Shown one piece after another: positions 35,636 to 44,002 of a DNA stretch of 64,000 nt; the stretch's first letter is position 1; every line of letters starts with the position of its first letter. Position numbers and translations under genes: made by a program. The notes beneath the pieces are model-generated. The model was not told where the DNA came from. It ran no database searches and saw only the letters and a list, made by a program, of their open reading frames with translations. Location: assembly GCF_031846385.1 (NCBI RefSeq), contig NZ_JAVRHV010000007.1:107552-171551 (forward strand), written 5' to 3'. This DNA comes from Urechidicola vernalis (GTDB lineage: Bacteria; Bacteroidota; Bacteroidia; Flavobacteriales; Flavobacteriaceae).

Positions 35636-36382
35636 TTATTCTGTTGAAGTTAATTCAATAATTTCATCGATAAGGTTTAGGGCTTCATTTTGTCTTCGTA
35701 AACTTTGGTTGACAAAATAAATGTGATTTTCTAAAATATTTTCGAATTCAAGATCAGTAAAGAGATTTTTGTAATCGGTGGGTAAAGTGCCTTGTGTAGA
35801 CCAGTTGTAATTGTTTTGTACACCAACATCTCTCCAAGAAATATATTTGTTTAAATACGGTATTAACTGATTAAAAACCCAGACTTCCATTTTATCATCT
35901 CTAGAACTTAATATGGACATTAAAGATTTCCAGTCGGACAATTTTGAAGAAAGTTCTGAATTCTTAAGAGTACTTAATTTTCCTGATTGAATAATGTCAT
36001 CTATTGCATTATTAGAGGGTACATAATCACTCATAGGGAAAATTCTATGGATAAGAATATCTATTTCATTTTGTGTAAAGTTTTGATGGTTTTGTTCACC
36101 AATATATTCCATAAACTGCATAGCGGCCCTTTTAGAATTATCATGATCCTCTTTAACTGAAATAAATTGTGTTTTGTTTTTTAAGAATTCAGAATTAAGA
36201 CTGGCAATAATATTTTGACGTTCAATATTATTTAGTCGTTCTTGATTCCAAGTATTAATTTGCAAAGCAATCAATATTCCAATAACCACAAGAACAATTT
36301 CGCCGATAGCATATTTAAAGTACTTGCTAGTTTTACCTTCGTTAAGTAATTGCTGCCGTATTTTTCGAAAGAATTTAATCAT
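35636..36382 (-). CDS. DUF6090 family membrane protein, array copy 6
   Basis: 248 aa. The N-terminal variant is MIKFFRKIRQQLLNEGKTSKY, shared almost base for base with the copies starting at 37969 and 40061. After the membrane helix comes a coiled coil (NNIERQNIIASLNSEFLKN) and a domain with the recurring family pattern NAIDDIIQSGKLSTLKNSEL, where a small-residue/Gly turn precedes a helix. The ATG overlaps the end of copy 5 by 8 nt. Confidence 0.87.
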   Translation of the reverse strand: MIKFFRKIRQQLLNEGKTSKYFKYAIGEIVLVVIGILIALQINTWNQERLNNIERQNIIASLNSEFLKNKTQFISVKEDHDNSKRAAMQFMEYIGEQNHQNFTQNEIDILIHRIFPMSDYVPSNNAIDDIIQSGKLSTLKNSELSSKLSDWKSLMSILSSRDDKMEVWVFNQLIPYLNKYISWRDVGVQNNYNWSTQGTLPTDYKNLFTDLEFENILENHIYFVNQSLRRQNEALNLIDEIIELTSTE

Positions 36383-37136
36383 CAGAATACTCGATTAGTT
36401 GTGAATTAATTAAGTTTAATATGGATTCTTGAGCAGCGTAAAGCCAATTGGCCTGCTCAATTGCTACCGCGGTATTAAGTCTTTTTAAATATAAAAGACT
36501 TTCCATTTCTTGATTTTGTAAAATTGCTTTCTGGTCTGTTTTAAAATTACTTCTTGTTTTTGAGGAGAGTTTTCCTGTTTGCATATTCATATAAGAGTAA
36601 TTTTTTAGCAGTAGAGGTATAATACTTTCTTCAGTCAATTTATTAATAAGCCCCACGGTTTCATAATATCCTTTTTCTGGGCGCGATAATGATGAAAGGG
36701 AAAACACTAACGAGTCATTCTTAATAAGGCTAATTTTTCCAGAATTAAGGGTAGAATTTAAAACTCCTTTTTGAGGGCTGTAACTAGGAGTCCATCCCGA
36801 TTGCCCAACAAGTATATCAAATTCTAATTCATCAATGGGTTTGTTTTCTGGACCAACTATTTTTAAAAAATCATCGCATCCCGTTTTAATTGCTTCATGG
36901 TTTTGAATCATGTTCTTTAAAATAGATTGATTGGTGATGAATTCATTTTTTAAATTGATCAGAAGTTCTTTCTCCAAATTTGAGTTAATTCTGGCCTGAT
37001 TCCAAGTATTTATCTGTAACGCTATTAATATTCCAATAACCACAAGAATTATTTCACCAAAGGCATAGGCTAGGTATTTGGTAAATTTATTTTCACTAAT
37101 TAACCGTTTTCGAATATGTCGAAAGAATTTAATCAT
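36375..37136 (-). CDS. DUF6090 family membrane protein, array copy 5
   Basis: 253 aa. N-terminal variant MIKFFRHIRKRLISENKFTKY, then a membrane helix (GEIILVVIGILIALQINTWN). The pattern GVLNSTLNSGKISLIKNDSL matches the family turn-helix element. First gene after the palindromic repeat that divides the array into two blocks of four; its own leader is the repeat-containing gap, so it may have a separate promoter or depend on read-through. Confidence 0.86.
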   Translation of the reverse strand: MIKFFRHIRKRLISENKFTKYLAYAFGEIILVVIGILIALQINTWNQARINSNLEKELLINLKNEFITNQSILKNMIQNHEAIKTGCDDFLKIVGPENKPIDELEFDILVGQSGWTPSYSPQKGVLNSTLNSGKISLIKNDSLVFSLSSLSRPEKGYYETVGLINKLTEESIIPLLLKNYSYMNMQTGKLSSKTRSNFKTDQKAILQNQEMESLLYLKRLNTAVAIEQANWLYAAQESILNLINSQLIEYSDD

Positions 37137-37150
37137 AACTTTAATTTTTT

Positions 37151-37216
37151 GTCATTTCGAATGAAGTGAGAAATCTCATGATGAGATTCCTCGTCGTTTC
37201 GCTCTGTCGGAATGAC
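37151..37216. repeat. interspersed palindromic repeat inside the DUF6090 array
   Basis: Outer arms GTCATTTCGA / TCGGAATGAC (9 of 10 paired) and inner arms GAGAAATCTCAT / ATGAGATTCCTC with a single-base loop form a long hairpin of 66 nt. It belongs to the GTCATTTCGA-type interspersed family, as does 24590-24690, and splits the array between copies 4 and 5. Confidence 0.75.
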
Positions 37217-37234
37217 ATTGTTGCTCTAAAGAAT

Positions 37235-37969
37235 TTATTCGTTTGCTGGTTCATCTAAGTTGGACTGTATAAATTCTAACATTGAAGTAGCATTTTGTTT
37301 GTAAGATTTTACATAAAGTAAATGGTTACCTCCGGCCAATAAATTGTGAGATGCTACTTGTTTTCTATAGGTTTCACTTTCGGTAAAAAAAGCAATCATA
37401 TCTTTATTGTAGGTCCCTTGAGTCCAATCTACAAACCAATTGTATGCTTTATATGATTCTACGTTTTTAAGCACTTCTTCTTTAACAAATTTATTACTGT
37501 CTTCAATTATTTTTAAATATGAATTGTAAAAATGTGTAATCGGAACTAATAAGGAATCATTTTGTTTAGAATTTTGGCTCGCAAAATCCTTTAGCATTTC
37601 ATATCCTTTAGTTTGGATAATAAGTGGTTTGTATATACTGGTTAAGCCTAAACACTCGGGGCAGTCTTTAAAGTTTTCTTTAGTAATCTCTTTATTGATG
37701 ATTTTAAGACTGTTTTTACCATTTGCTTCATAAAACGTTACAATAATTCCTGCTGTAAGTGTATCAAGTTCTAGATCTTGAGAAATGGTATTGAGAATTC
37801 CATTTAAATGACGCTCTTTTTTCAAAGATTCGTTATGAATATTAATTTGAAGTGCAATCAAAATACCAATCACAACAAGTATAATTTCACCAATAGCGTA
37901 TTTAAAGTACTTACTAGTTTTACCTTCGTTAAGTAATTGTTGCCTTATTTTTCTAAAGAATTTATTCAT
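37235..37969 (-). CDS. DUF6090 family membrane protein, array copy 4
   Basis: 244 aa from the ATG at 37969 (MNKFFRKIRQQLLNEGKTSKY); an upstream TTG at 37996 is less likely because the family start would then be internal. Membrane helix GEIILVVIGILIALQINIHN, then a distinct C-terminal domain with two Cys close together (CPECLGL), unique among the copies and possibly metal-binding or disulfide-forming. The ATG overlaps the old reading frame of the truncated copy 3 (see that entry). Confidence 0.85.
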   Translation of the reverse strand: MNKFFRKIRQQLLNEGKTSKYFKYAIGEIILVVIGILIALQINIHNESLKKERHLNGILNTISQDLELDTLTAGIIVTFYEANGKNSLKIINKEITKENFKDCPECLGLTSIYKPLIIQTKGYEMLKDFASQNSKQNDSLLVPITHFYNSYLKIIEDSNKFVKEEVLKNVESYKAYNWFVDWTQGTYNKDMIAFFTESETYRKQVASHNLLAGGNHLLYVKSYKQNATSMLEFIQSNLDEPANE

Positions 37970-38013
37970 ACTTATGTGAGTTGAGTTCTTTATCAATTAG
38001 TGCTAAAATCAAT

Positions 38014-38532
38014 TTATTTTGCTTTTTTTACTGCTTCTACTGTTCGCGCCTCTCCCTCTTTGAAATCTGAAATAAAGTCAGACCATCCAAATAGTAAATT
38101 GGAAAGGGAATCATTATTTATTAAATGAATTTCGCCTGAAGAAATGCCAGATCGCAAAGCACCGTTAAGAGGGTCGAATGTCCATCTAGTGTCAGAATTT
38201 TGTATCCAAATAGGTAGTGAATCCGTTAATGTAATAATTGATTTCTTAGAATCTAATTGCAGTAATTTTTGGGTGTATTTTATTACATTTTGATCATAGT
38301 AAAGAACCGTATCTATCTGTTTCAAATTAGATGTAAACTCAATTTTTAACGCTTTAAGAAGAACTGCTTTTTTTGCTATGTTCTTTTGATTTTGATTCCA
38401 ATTATTAATACTTAATGCAATCAAAATTCCAATTACAACTAATACAATCTCGCCAATAGCGTATTTAAAATATTTCCCTGTTTTGTTTTCTAAAAGCAGC
38501 GATTTTCGAATTTGTCTAAAGAATTTAATCAT
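38014..38532 (-). pseudogene. DUF6090 family protein, array copy 3, truncated
   Basis: Only 172 aa against 239-254 for the others. The N-terminal module and the turn-helix element (GALRSGISSGEIHLINNDSL) are normal, but the frame stops just after a run of seven A on the coding strand. Dropping one A continues the frame for a further 19 codons that read QNKLILALIDKELNS and then stop within the ATG of copy 4; this resembles the last helix of full-length copies. About 60-75 residues are still missing, so the likely history is an internal deletion plus a frame error. A short functional protein cannot be excluded. Confidence 0.7.
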
Positions 38533-38535
38533 AAG

Positions 38536-39300
38536 TTATTCTTTAATTTCTTTTTCCAACAAGCTTAGAATTTCGGTGATTAATTGTAAGCCTTTTTCAT
38601 GACTTTGAACTAGTTTATCATTTTGATAAATAGTATTCTCTGTATTATTTTCGAACTCAAGGTCATTTAATAAATTTCTATTATCAATGTCGAAACCAGA
38701 TTTAGGGAAGGTGTTGTTTTTAACAGCTTGGTCAGTAGAAACTGCATCAGCATTTAACCAACTACCTTTTTTAATAATCATATTGCTAACTCTATCTCTT
38801 CCTTTTTCTAATTCTATTTCGCGTGATCTGATGTATTCGAATACAGAGCTCCAAGAAGAGAGTTTATTTCGTAACATTTGATTTTTAATAATTCCTAAAT
38901 TTCCTGAATTCATTAGATCATCTAAAAATCCGTTTCTAGGGTAAAACTCATTGATATCGGCTAACCTGTTCAATGAAATATTGAATTGGGCCCTAGTGAT
39001 ATCTTTTGATTTATTACCTGTATGATTTAGAAGAATAAATTGAGATGCAATATTATTTTTGGTTTCATTTAAGACGCTATCTAAAGCCTTGTAATTGTAT
39101 TCAAAATCTTGTTTTAGGTTTTTTAAAGCGAGTTGTTCATCTTTATTTTGTATGCGTTGTTGATTCCATGTGTTTATTTGAAGTGCTATTAAAATACCAA
39201 TAACTACCAGGACAATCTCACCAATGGCGTATTTAATATATTTTCCTGTTTTGTTTTCCATAAGCAGGTTTTGACGGATTTTTCTAAAAAATTTAATCAC
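38536..39300 (-). CDS. DUF6090 family membrane protein, array copy 2
   Basis: 254 aa. N-terminal module MIKFFRKIRQNLLMENKTGKY plus membrane helix, then a coiled coil and the family pattern GFLDDLMNSGNLGIIKNQML. The C-terminal helix LITEILSLLEKEIKE is the best model of the complete family end and is what copy 3 appears to have lost in frame. Only 2-3 nt separate it from copies 1 and 3. Confidence 0.87.
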   Translation of the reverse strand: MIKFFRKIRQNLLMENKTGKYIKYAIGEIVLVVIGILIALQINTWNQQRIQNKDEQLALKNLKQDFEYNYKALDSVLNETKNNIASQFILLNHTGNKSKDITRAQFNISLNRLADINEFYPRNGFLDDLMNSGNLGIIKNQMLRNKLSSWSSVFEYIRSREIELEKGRDRVSNMIIKKGSWLNADAVSTDQAVKNNTFPKSGFDIDNRNLLNDLEFENNTENTIYQNDKLVQSHEKGLQLITEILSLLEKEIKE

Positions 39301-39302
39301 GG

Positions 39303-40061
39303 TTAATTATTACCTATTTCATTAGCAATCAATTCTAGTAATTTCCTTGCGACGGCTTTGGTAGTAGAAACTCTAGCAATACCATATTCATCTCTTACAA
39401 TCGCATTTCTAAGGTGATTTCTACCTTGGGTAGATTCAATGAGTTTAATTAAATCTTCTTTGCGTTTTGCGGAGCTAGCCTTAAAAGGTAGTTTTTTCAT
39501 CATAAAATCTCTTTTTGGAATACTAGTTTCATAGTCGGAATTATAAAACCAGAAATCTGCATCTCTATTAGAATATTCCATGTCCCATTCAAGAAAGTAA
39601 CTATAATAAGCGTTGTCCAAATTATAATAGTCATTTACAGCCTTATCAATTTCAGGACTTAATAATTCAATGATTCCAGCATTTTTAATTTTAACAAATG
39701 TTTGATCTGCCGTTCTATTTAGCATCCAATAACCATTAACAAGAATAATAATAGAATCTACTTCCAATAATTTATAATCGTCGTTTTCAAGGACTACGCT
39801 ATTGTTGGCAAAGTCTGTTTTGTAATTTTTTAAATTTATATTATATTGAATAGTGTCAGATTTTAAATCTTCTGCTAAACTTTTTAAATAGCCTACAGCT
39901 TTTTGTCTATCGAGTCTATGTTGATTCCAATTATTTATTCCTAACGCTATTAAAATTCCAATAACAACAAGTGCTATTTCACCAATAGCATATTTAAAGT
40001 ACTTACTAGTTTTACCTTCGTTTAGTAATTGGTGTCTTATTTTCCGAAAGAATTTAATCAT
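39303..40061 (-). CDS. DUF6090 family membrane protein, array copy 1
   Basis: 252 aa from the ATG at 40061 (MIKFFRKIRHQLLNEGKTSKY). The frame extends to a TTG at 40094 inside the RidA gene, but the family start supports 40061. Membrane helix GEIALVVIGILIALGINNWN, then a soluble domain with an aromatic cluster (NDYYNLDNAYYSYFLEWDMEY). First DUF6090 gene of the array, 13 nt after the RidA-like gene, which is therefore probably the first gene of the operon. Confidence 0.86.
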   Translation of the reverse strand: MIKFFRKIRHQLLNEGKTSKYFKYAIGEIALVVIGILIALGINNWNQHRLDRQKAVGYLKSLAEDLKSDTIQYNINLKNYKTDFANNSVVLENDDYKLLEVDSIIILVNGYWMLNRTADQTFVKIKNAGIIELLSPEIDKAVNDYYNLDNAYYSYFLEWDMEYSNRDADFWFYNSDYETSIPKRDFMMKKLPFKASSAKRKEDLIKLIESTQGRNHLRNAIVRDEYGIARVSTTKAVARKLLELIANEIGNN

Positions 40062-40074
40062 TGTTGCTTCTAAT

Positions 40075-40626
40075 CTATTTTTGAATTTCCACAATCATTT
40101 CTATTTCGCAAGCAATATTTCTTGGAAGAGAGCCCATGCCTACAGCGGCCCTAGCATGCTTACCGCGTTCTCCAAAAACAGCGACCATTAAATCGGAATA
40201 GCCATTAATCACTTCTGGATGGTTGGTAAAGTCACCTTCGGCATTAACCATACCTAATACCTTCACAATTCGGACTACTTTGTTTAAATCTCCTATTTCT
40301 TGTTTTAAGGCAGCCAATTGAAGTATGCCAACCATCTTTGCCGCTTCATATCCTTCTTCTACAGTTAAGTCCGTTCCAATTTTTCCTTTAATGTATTCGC
40401 CATCTATGTTTTTTGGGCCTTTACCTGCTAAGAAAACGAGATTGTCTGTTGTAACCGCATGCACGTAATTTGCCACGGGTTGCCCTAATTTTGGAAGCGT
40501 AATACCTAACTCTATAATTCGCTGTTCTATATCATAATTATATAATGGTGTTTCAGATGTTTGGACTGAAGTTTCAGATTTGCATGCAAACAGCAGTATC
40601 AATCCTACTAGCAATAAATGTTTCAT
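40075..40626 (-). CDS. RidA-family protein with lipoprotein signal
   Basis: 183 aa. The ATG at 40626 starts MKHLLLVGLILLFAC, a lipobox placing Cys15 at the mature N terminus; the frame's earlier TTG at 40632 is less likely. The rest is a complete RidA/YjgF trimer-forming domain: FLAGKGPK, GYEAAKMVGILQLAALK, and HARAAVGMGSLPRNIACEIEM with the conserved Arg and Glu used by 2-imine deaminases. RidA proteins normally work in the cytosol, so an exported one is unusual and its substrate is unclear. It leads directly into the DUF6090 array. Confidence 0.85.
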   Translation of the reverse strand: MKHLLLVGLILLFACKSETSVQTSETPLYNYDIEQRIIELGITLPKLGQPVANYVHAVTTDNLVFLAGKGPKNIDGEYIKGKIGTDLTVEEGYEAAKMVGILQLAALKQEIGDLNKVVRIVKVLGMVNAEGDFTNHPEVINGYSDLMVAVFGERGKHARAAVGMGSLPRNIACEIEMIVEIQK

Positions 40627-40643
40627 AGTCAAATTTTAAAAAA

Positions 40644-40674
40644 AAAGCCTTCTTTATACTAAAAAGAAGGCTTT
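40644..40674 (-). terminator. intrinsic terminator of the M28 peptidase gene
   Basis: Perfect 12-bp stem AAAGCCTTCTTT / AAAGAAGGCTTT with loop ATACTAA and a long T-run on the minus strand. It stands between the peptidase stop and the RidA start, so the RidA promoter must overlap it. Confidence 0.88.
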
Positions 40675-40679
40675 CATAA

Positions 40680-42245
40680 TTATTCATATTTTAAATCTGT
40701 TGCTTTTCTTGGCAGTTGCTCGTCGCGTTGAGATGTTTGCCAAATAAAGTAGGCGATGATCGTTGCTGCCTGTTTTAGATCGTCTCCAACTAAATGATCG
40801 AAATTATCCATGTTAGAATGGTGTGTTTTAGTAGAGTATGAAATTGGTTCTTGTATAAATTGGAACCCTGGAATTCCTGCCATATCAAATGCTAAATGAT
40901 CCGTTCCGCCAGTATTACTTAAACTAATCGTTGAAGCATCCATTTCATGAAAAGGTTTTAACCATTCTCTAAAAATCGGAGAAACTGCTTGGTTACCCTG
41001 TAAATAAACCCCTCTAATTTTCCCTGTACCATTATCCATATTAAAATACCCTGAAACTTTTTTCTGATCTTCCTTTAAGGAGGCTACTGCGAACCCACTT
41101 TCTGCAGCAGTTGCAAAATGTTTACCAACATATTTTCTCGAACCAAAAAGCCCTTGTTCTTCACCAGTCCAAAGCGCAATTCTTAAGGTTCTTCTTGGTT
41201 GTATTCCTGTTTCTTTTATAGTTTCTATGAGTATTCTAGCGGCTTCCATCATAACTGCAGATCCAGAGCCATTATCCGTAGCACCAGTTCCGGCATGCCA
41301 TGAGTCATAATGTGCTCCGAACATCACAACTTCGTCTTTTAAATCTGTTCCGGGAATTTCCGCAATTACGTTGTTTTCATTTCCTTCAGGATTTGTGTAA
41401 TTAGATTGTGAATCAATTGTCAATGTTACTGGAATATCTTGTTCCAACATTCTAAATATTCTATTGTAATGCTCTATGGCTAAAGTCATTTGAGGTACTA
41501 CATATTTATCGTTTTCACGGGCATTTCCTTCAGCCGTTCTTGCTCCGGATACGAACACCGTTCCTAAATCTCCTTTTCTACTTCTATCTAAAGTTGCTAA
41601 AGGTTTTTCGGTTTCAAGTAGTTCCCAAGTTGCTGCTCTTAGAGCAGCTGCATCTGCGTTTCCTCCTCGTCTTCGTCTTTGACTTGGTATTGGTTGTGTA
41701 GCGTTTGCCAATTTAACTAAACTTTCAGAATCATGTCGTTTTGCCGTCGGCTCAAAAGCTTCTTCGACTTCTCTTATATCTTCTAGCAATACGAATTTAC
41801 CAGAAAGTTTTCCTTTGTACTTATCAAGTTCATCAATTGTTGTAGCATTCAAATAAACAACATCTCCAGTTCCTTTAGTAGATGAAGACCAGGCTTTTGG
41901 ATAGGCAATTATGGGCCAGTACGTAGGTGCTTTAGCATGCATTTCAAAATGTGTCATATCCCAACCACGTCCAAAGCCTTCCCATGCCTCTAAATGAGAA
42001 TTTTCCATTCCAATTTCAGTTAATTTACTCTCAGCCCAATTATTCGCATTCTTAAGCCCTGTGGAGCCCGTAAGTCGTTGACCAAGCACATCGGTCATAT
42101 AACTTGCAATTTCCATAACTTGACTGTTGTCAATACCATGTTTTTTAATAATCGTTGCGATGTCTTTTTCATCAGGAGTTTTGTTTTGTGCAGAAATTGA
42201 AATAGTCAAAAGCGCACCAACAAGAAGTGGTAAAATTTGTTTCAT
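40680..42245 (-). CDS. M28-family zinc aminopeptidase
   Basis: 521-residue exported peptidase with a signal peptide (ends ISISAQ). A protease-associated insert occupies about 120-230. The di-zinc catalytic domain follows: GAHYDSWHAGTGATDNGSGSA supplies the first His and the bridging Asp, WTGEEQGLFGS the catalytic Glu pair, NMDNGTG the next Asp, and THHSNMDNFDH the last His. An unusual basic RRRR stretch (PSQRRRRGGNADAAAL) lies near residue 195. It is monocistronic, with its own terminator. Confidence 0.9.
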   Translation of the reverse strand: MKQILPLLVGALLTISISAQNKTPDEKDIATIIKKHGIDNSQVMEIASYMTDVLGQRLTGSTGLKNANNWAESKLTEIGMENSHLEAWEGFGRGWDMTHFEMHAKAPTYWPIIAYPKAWSSSTKGTGDVVYLNATTIDELDKYKGKLSGKFVLLEDIREVEEAFEPTAKRHDSESLVKLANATQPIPSQRRRRGGNADAAALRAATWELLETEKPLATLDRSRKGDLGTVFVSGARTAEGNARENDKYVVPQMTLAIEHYNRIFRMLEQDIPVTLTIDSQSNYTNPEGNENNVIAEIPGTDLKDEVVMFGAHYDSWHAGTGATDNGSGSAVMMEAARILIETIKETGIQPRRTLRIALWTGEEQGLFGSRKYVGKHFATAAESGFAVASLKEDQKKVSGYFNMDNGTGKIRGVYLQGNQAVSPIFREWLKPFHEMDASTISLSNTGGTDHLAFDMAGIPGFQFIQEPISYSTKTHHSNMDNFDHLVGDDLKQAATIIAYFIWQTSQRDEQLPRKATDLKYE

Positions 42246-42435
42246 TTTAAGTTTGGTTTTAATGGAATACTAAAATAATAGAAAAATAGCTAAAAGTCAA
42301 CGTTTTATAAAGATATTACTATTACAACCTCTGAGACAAAAGTGGTATGTTCGCTAAGAAAGTATAATTGATTTGTAAGCGTGTATTTTTCAATTATTTT
42401 GAAAATGATTTTAATAGAGAATTTCGTATCTTTAT

Positions 42436-42714
42436 ATGAATTCAAATACTAGATATATGACAATAGCAAAATTTAGAAGTATTTTAGGTTGGTCGGCAGT
42501 TTATAATATGGCCTTATTATTGTTTTTTGCCCTTTTCTTTTTAATAGCAAAAGAGTGGATTTTTGATGTATGGGGTTATTTTTTTAATGTTTCTTATGAG
42601 CAATACGAAGTGTTTATGCTTTATAGTATGGCGTTTTGGAAGGTTTTGATTTTTGTATTTTTTATCATTCCTTATTTAGCCATAGGTAAAGTTCAAAAAG
42701 GAATTAAGGAATAA
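42436..42714 (+). CDS. small membrane protein, DUF6868-like
   Basis: 92 aa with two hydrophobic helices (about 17-38 and 60-84). The pattern of Asn after the first Trp (GWSAVYNMALLL), a Trp before the loop (EWIFDVWGYFF), the YSMAFWKVLIF block and the C-terminal IIPYLAIG resemble my recollection of DUF6868 proteins. Function unknown. An internal ATG at 42457 is an alternative start. It is convergent with the MGMT gene, separated by 5 nt. Confidence 0.7.
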   Translation: MNSNTRYMTIAKFRSILGWSAVYNMALLLFFALFFLIAKEWIFDVWGYFFNVSYEQYEVFMLYSMAFWKVLIFVFFIIPYLAIGKVQKGIKE

Positions 42715-42719
42715 ATTAA

Positions 42720-43211
42720 TTAAAATAAGGATTGTTGTTTTACTCCACTTTCGTGCTCTAACAACCATCTTTTTCTCCAAATACCACCGGCATAACCGGT
42801 TAATGAACCGTCACTGCCTATAACTCTATGACAAGGAATAACAATCGCTAATGGATTTTTACCATTGGCGCTAGCAACGGCTCTTATCGCCTTTACATCG
42901 CCAAGTTTTTTTGTTTGTTCTAAATAGGTTCTAGACTTTCCGTAGGGGATATTCAAAAGTTCGTTCCATACGCCTTTCTGAAAATCTGTTCCTTGTGGAT
43001 TTAATTTTAAAGAGAACTCTTTTAACGTTCCATTAAAATATTGTTGCAGTTGATTGGCAGCATTTAAAAGACAATCTGGCACTGATTGACCAAGCAATTT
43101 TATTGTTTCGCTGGTTTCATCTAAAACAGTTATTTCAGCAATACCATCTTCATCGCCCAAAATTTTTGCAATGCCTAATGGTGTTTTGATATGTGCAACA
43201 CTATATTCCAA
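42720..43211 (-). CDS. ogt: methylated-DNA--[protein]-cysteine S-methyltransferase
   Basis: 163-residue repair protein that removes O6-methyl from guanine by transfer to its own Cys127 in IPCHRV. The preceding AVASANGKNPLAIV and following GYAGGIWRKRWLLEHE segments complete the active-site signature. The start is a TTG at 43211 that overlaps the end of tatD by 11 nt; no ATG is available nearby, and this start gives the normal N terminus. It is coupled to tatD, so both genes appear to serve DNA repair. Confidence 0.92.
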   Translation of the reverse strand: MEYSVAHIKTPLGIAKILGDEDGIAEITVLDETSETIKLLGQSVPDCLLNAANQLQQYFNGTLKEFSLKLNPQGTDFQKGVWNELLNIPYGKSRTYLEQTKKLGDVKAIRAVASANGKNPLAIVIPCHRVIGSDGSLTGYAGGIWRKRWLLEHESGVKQQSLF

Positions 43212-43968
43212 ATATGTTTTTTGAATTGGCTGTTGTTATATCAGCAATTTCCTGATAAGGCTTATTGTAAATATCCACTAATTTATCCAACACGTTGGTA
43301 ATATAACTGCTTTCGTTTCTTTTACCTCTAAACGGTGCAGGAGCCAAATAAGGTGCATCCGTTTCTAATACGATATGTTCTAATGGAATTTCATTTAAAA
43401 ACTTGTCAATTTTTCCATTTTTAAAGGTAGCCACACCACCAATTCCTAATTTCATATTAAATGAAATAGCACGTACTGCTTGTTCTTTGTTTCCTGTAAA
43501 ACAATGAAATATTCCGAAAAGTTTGTCGTCTTTTTCAGTTTCTAAAACTTCAAATATTTCATCAAATGCATCTCTGCAATGAATTACAATTGGCCAACCT
43601 TTTTCTTTAGCCCATTGTATCTGTGATTTAAAAACTTCTTGCTGTTGTTTTAAAAAAGTTTTATCCCAATATAAATCAATGCCAATTTCTCCTATGGCAT
43701 AAAAAGCGCGTTTATCAATATTCTCCTTTACATGAGCCAACTCTTCTCTATAGTTTTCGCCGACCGAAGTAGGGTGTAAACCCATCATTAAAAACACGTT
43801 TTTTGGATATTCTTTTTCCAAGGTTAACATGCTATTTGTATAAGAAGAATCAATGGCTGGAATGAAGAATCTAGAAATTCCGGCATCAAAGGCACGTTGC
43901 ATCATTTCAGCTCTATCTTCATCAAACTGTGAACTGTATAAATGCGTGTGCGTATCGGTAATATTCAT
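43201..43968 (-). CDS. tatD: TatD-family metal-dependent DNase
   Basis: 255-residue TIM-barrel nuclease. Metal ligands are seen in TDTHTHL (HxH), IGEIGID (Glu), IHCRDA (His), HCFTGN (His) and ETDAPYLAP (Asp), the complete set. TatD proteins act as 3'-5' exonucleases on oxidatively damaged DNA. Its 3' end overlaps the MGMT gene. Confidence 0.93.
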   Translation of the reverse strand: MNITDTHTHLYSSQFDEDRAEMMQRAFDAGISRFFIPAIDSSYTNSMLTLEKEYPKNVFLMMGLHPTSVGENYREELAHVKENIDKRAFYAIGEIGIDLYWDKTFLKQQQEVFKSQIQWAKEKGWPIVIHCRDAFDEIFEVLETEKDDKLFGIFHCFTGNKEQAVRAISFNMKLGIGGVATFKNGKIDKFLNEIPLEHIVLETDAPYLAPAPFRGKRNESSYITNVLDKLVDIYNKPYQEIADITTANSKNIFGI

Positions 43969-43978
43969 GGAGTTTATT

Positions 43979-43986
43979 TACTTTTG
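43979..43986 (+). promoter_or_regulatory. candidate -7 box of the retropepsin-like gene
   Basis: TACTTTTG fits TAnnTTTG, 16 nt before the ATG at 44003. It lies in the 34-nt space between divergent genes. Confidence 0.4.
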
Positions 43987-44002
43987 GTAAAAATACTACT
44001 AA

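Noticed and set aside
36375..36382. The DUF6090 overlaps as sequencing frameshifts of one long gene
   Set aside because: Each frame begins with its own complete basic-segment-plus-helix module, so they are separate genes.
37969..37996. Upstream TTG starts at 37996, 40094, 40632, 3504 and 1571 for several genes
   Set aside because: ATG codons just downstream give the conserved family N termini or signal peptides; the extensions overlap neighbouring genes.
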